NCBI GenBank assembly: GCA_905204225.1
Contig: CAJKZK010000011.1
Coordinates: 1-23,045 of the forward strand
Origin: an uncultured Bacillota bacterium
GTDB lineage: Bacteria > Bacillota_I > Bacilli_A > RFN20 > CAG-449
DNA: 23,045 nucleotides
Reading direction: 5' to 3'
Part shown: positions 22,297-23,045 of the stretch, one piece after another
Layout of the letters: each line of letters starts with the position of its first letter
Numbering within the stretch: the stretch's first letter is position 1
Notes under the pieces: model-generated
What the model saw: only the letters and a program-made list of their open reading frames with translations
Told to the model about the DNA's origin: nothing
Database searches by the model: none
Made by a program: the position numbers and the translations under genes

Positions 22297-23045
22297 ATTA
22301 AACCTCCGTGGTTTACAATCATAATAATATCATTATATTTATAACCTTTCATCTTTAATTTGTTAATTATGTAATTAGTTCTATCTTTTTCTGGTTTATT
22401 TTGGCTTTTAATCAAAATTATATTATAATCTCTTTTTAAATTTGATATTTCTTCATCTGAAGATGATATATCTACTTTAATTAGTATTTCATTTATTAAA
22501 TCATAATTAAACCCATTATTGATTAGATAATTTTTTATCATAATAATTTTTTTATTTTGGCTTACTTTGCTATATTTTTTTATTAATGTTGGTAATATAT
22601 TATTTATTTTATCTTGTTCAATTTCTTTATTATAATCATAATTTTGTTTAAAACCTTTTTGATTTATTTTTTCTTTTATTTTATAATAACCATAATTTTT
22701 CAAATTTAAGATCTCAACATATTCATTAAAATATTTTTCTTCATTTAATAGATTACGATTTTCTAAATATGTTATTAAATAATTAATATCTTCTTCTAGT
22801 AATTGTTTATTTTTTAATTTAAATATTATTTCATTTTTAGAATAGCTTTTTTTAGATAATAGATTGACAAGATATTTTTTTTCTTTTATTAAATTACTTT
22901 CTTTTTTTATTTTTTTAAATTCTTCTATTTCTATTTCTTTCTCAACATAAAAATAATAATCTGTAAATAATTCTTCATCTAATATTAAACTTTCTTTATT
23001 GTCAAAAGTTATATTATAATTATTTTTATTTTTGGTTATATTTAC
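22293..23045 (-). CDS. recX: Regulatory protein RecX (nearly complete, 5' end beyond window)
   Basis: The frame is open from the right edge (codon 23043-23045) to the TGA at 22293-22295, giving 250 residues; only a few N-terminal residues should be missing compared with B. subtilis RecX (about 264). The N-terminal part reads NITKNKNNYNITFD, LILDEELFTDYYFYVEKEIE and YLVNLLSKKSYSKNEIIFKL, followed by the three-helix RecX repeats (INYLITYLENRNLLNEEKYF; YGYYKIKEKINQKGF; KGYKYNDIIMIVN). RecX modulates RecA filaments. A shorter reading from a TTG at 22703 would cut the protein in the middle and is not the real start. It overlaps yhaM by 4 nt. Confidence 0.85.
   Translation of the reverse strand, partial: VNITKNKNNYNITFDNKESLILDEELFTDYYFYVEKEIEIEEFKKIKKESNLIKEKKYLVNLLSKKSYSKNEIIFKLKNKQLLEEDINYLITYLENRNLLNEEKYFNEYVEILNLKNYGYYKIKEKINQKGFKQNYDYNKEIEQDKINNILPTLIKKYSKVSQNKKIIMIKNYLINNGFNYDLINEILIKVDISSSDEEISNLKRDYNIILIKSQNKPEKDRTNYIINKLKMKGYKYNDIIMIVNHGGLI

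Noticed and set aside
22293..22703. Short 136-residue reading of recX starting at 22703
   Set aside because: The frame stays open to the right edge and encodes the rest of RecX, so the short start is internal.
1..23045. Search by eye for tRNA, rRNA, CRISPR repeats, transposases, attachment sites and riboswitches
   Set aside because: Nothing convincing found. Short AT-rich repeats are common but none is regularly spaced.

Overview
The window is strongly AT-rich, uses TGA as a stop and has clear Shine-Dalgarno sites (GGAGG, AGGAG). Its gene families (sufCDSUB in the Firmicutes order, YhaM, RecX, SpmA, tiny YjcZ/SscA-like membrane peptides, SpoIIE-type phosphatase, PrsA-like lipoproteins) point to a low-GC, fermentative, H2-metabolising anaerobe of the Bacillota. 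An uncultured gut Bacilli/Erysipelotrichia-like or RF39-like lineage would fit, but that placement is inference. No tRNA, rRNA, CRISPR array or transposase was seen.

Layout. (1) 1-984, minus strand: the N-terminal part of a HipA-like kinase-family protein and spmA. (2) 991-5113, minus strand: hydC-hydB-hydA, a trimeric NAD(P)-linked, probably electron-bifurcating [FeFe]-hydrogenase, with a promoter at 5143-5171 and a terminator at 962-984. (3) 5114-5560: promoter, AT-rich hairpin, the C-terminal remnant of a DUF4143 ATPase gene and a 15-bp quasi-palindrome. (4) 5561-8647, minus strand: a thioredoxin-like ferredoxin, a PAS-containing 'sensory' [FeFe]-hydrogenase (HydS type) and a SpoIIE/PP2C phosphatase, probably an H2/redox signalling module beside the catalytic hydrogenase. 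(5) 8724-9728, minus strand: a D,D-carboxypeptidase whose TTG start overlaps the terminator of the upstream unit. (6) 9777-17030, minus strand: sufC-sufD-sufS-sufU-sufB-mnmG-rsmG, nearly gap-free, read from a promoter at 17056-17084. (7) 17106-17415, minus strand: two tiny Cys-containing membrane peptides of the YjcZ/SscA type, with their own terminator and a possible sigma-E/sigma-K-like promoter. (8) 17529-20863, plus strand: two tandem PrsA/SurA-like lipoproteins. (9) 20876-21332, plus strand: HIT protein. (10) 21361-23045, minus strand: yhaM and recX, the latter running off the right edge.

How it fits together. HydABC would couple NAD(P)H and ferredoxin oxidation to H2 production. HydS carries an altered H-cluster pocket, a PAS domain and a co-encoded phosphatase and could report H2 or redox state. 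The suf operon supplies Fe-S clusters, which both hydrogenases need heavily. It also carries mnmG and rsmG, tying Fe-S and sulfur supply to tRNA and rRNA modification. The hydrogenase maturases HydE, HydF and HydG are not in this window. The right side (PrsA-like, HIT, YhaM, tiny SscA-like peptides) recalls the Bacillus subtilis prsA-yhaL-sscA-yhaM-hit neighbourhood and, with SpmA, hints at sporulation ancestry or ability.
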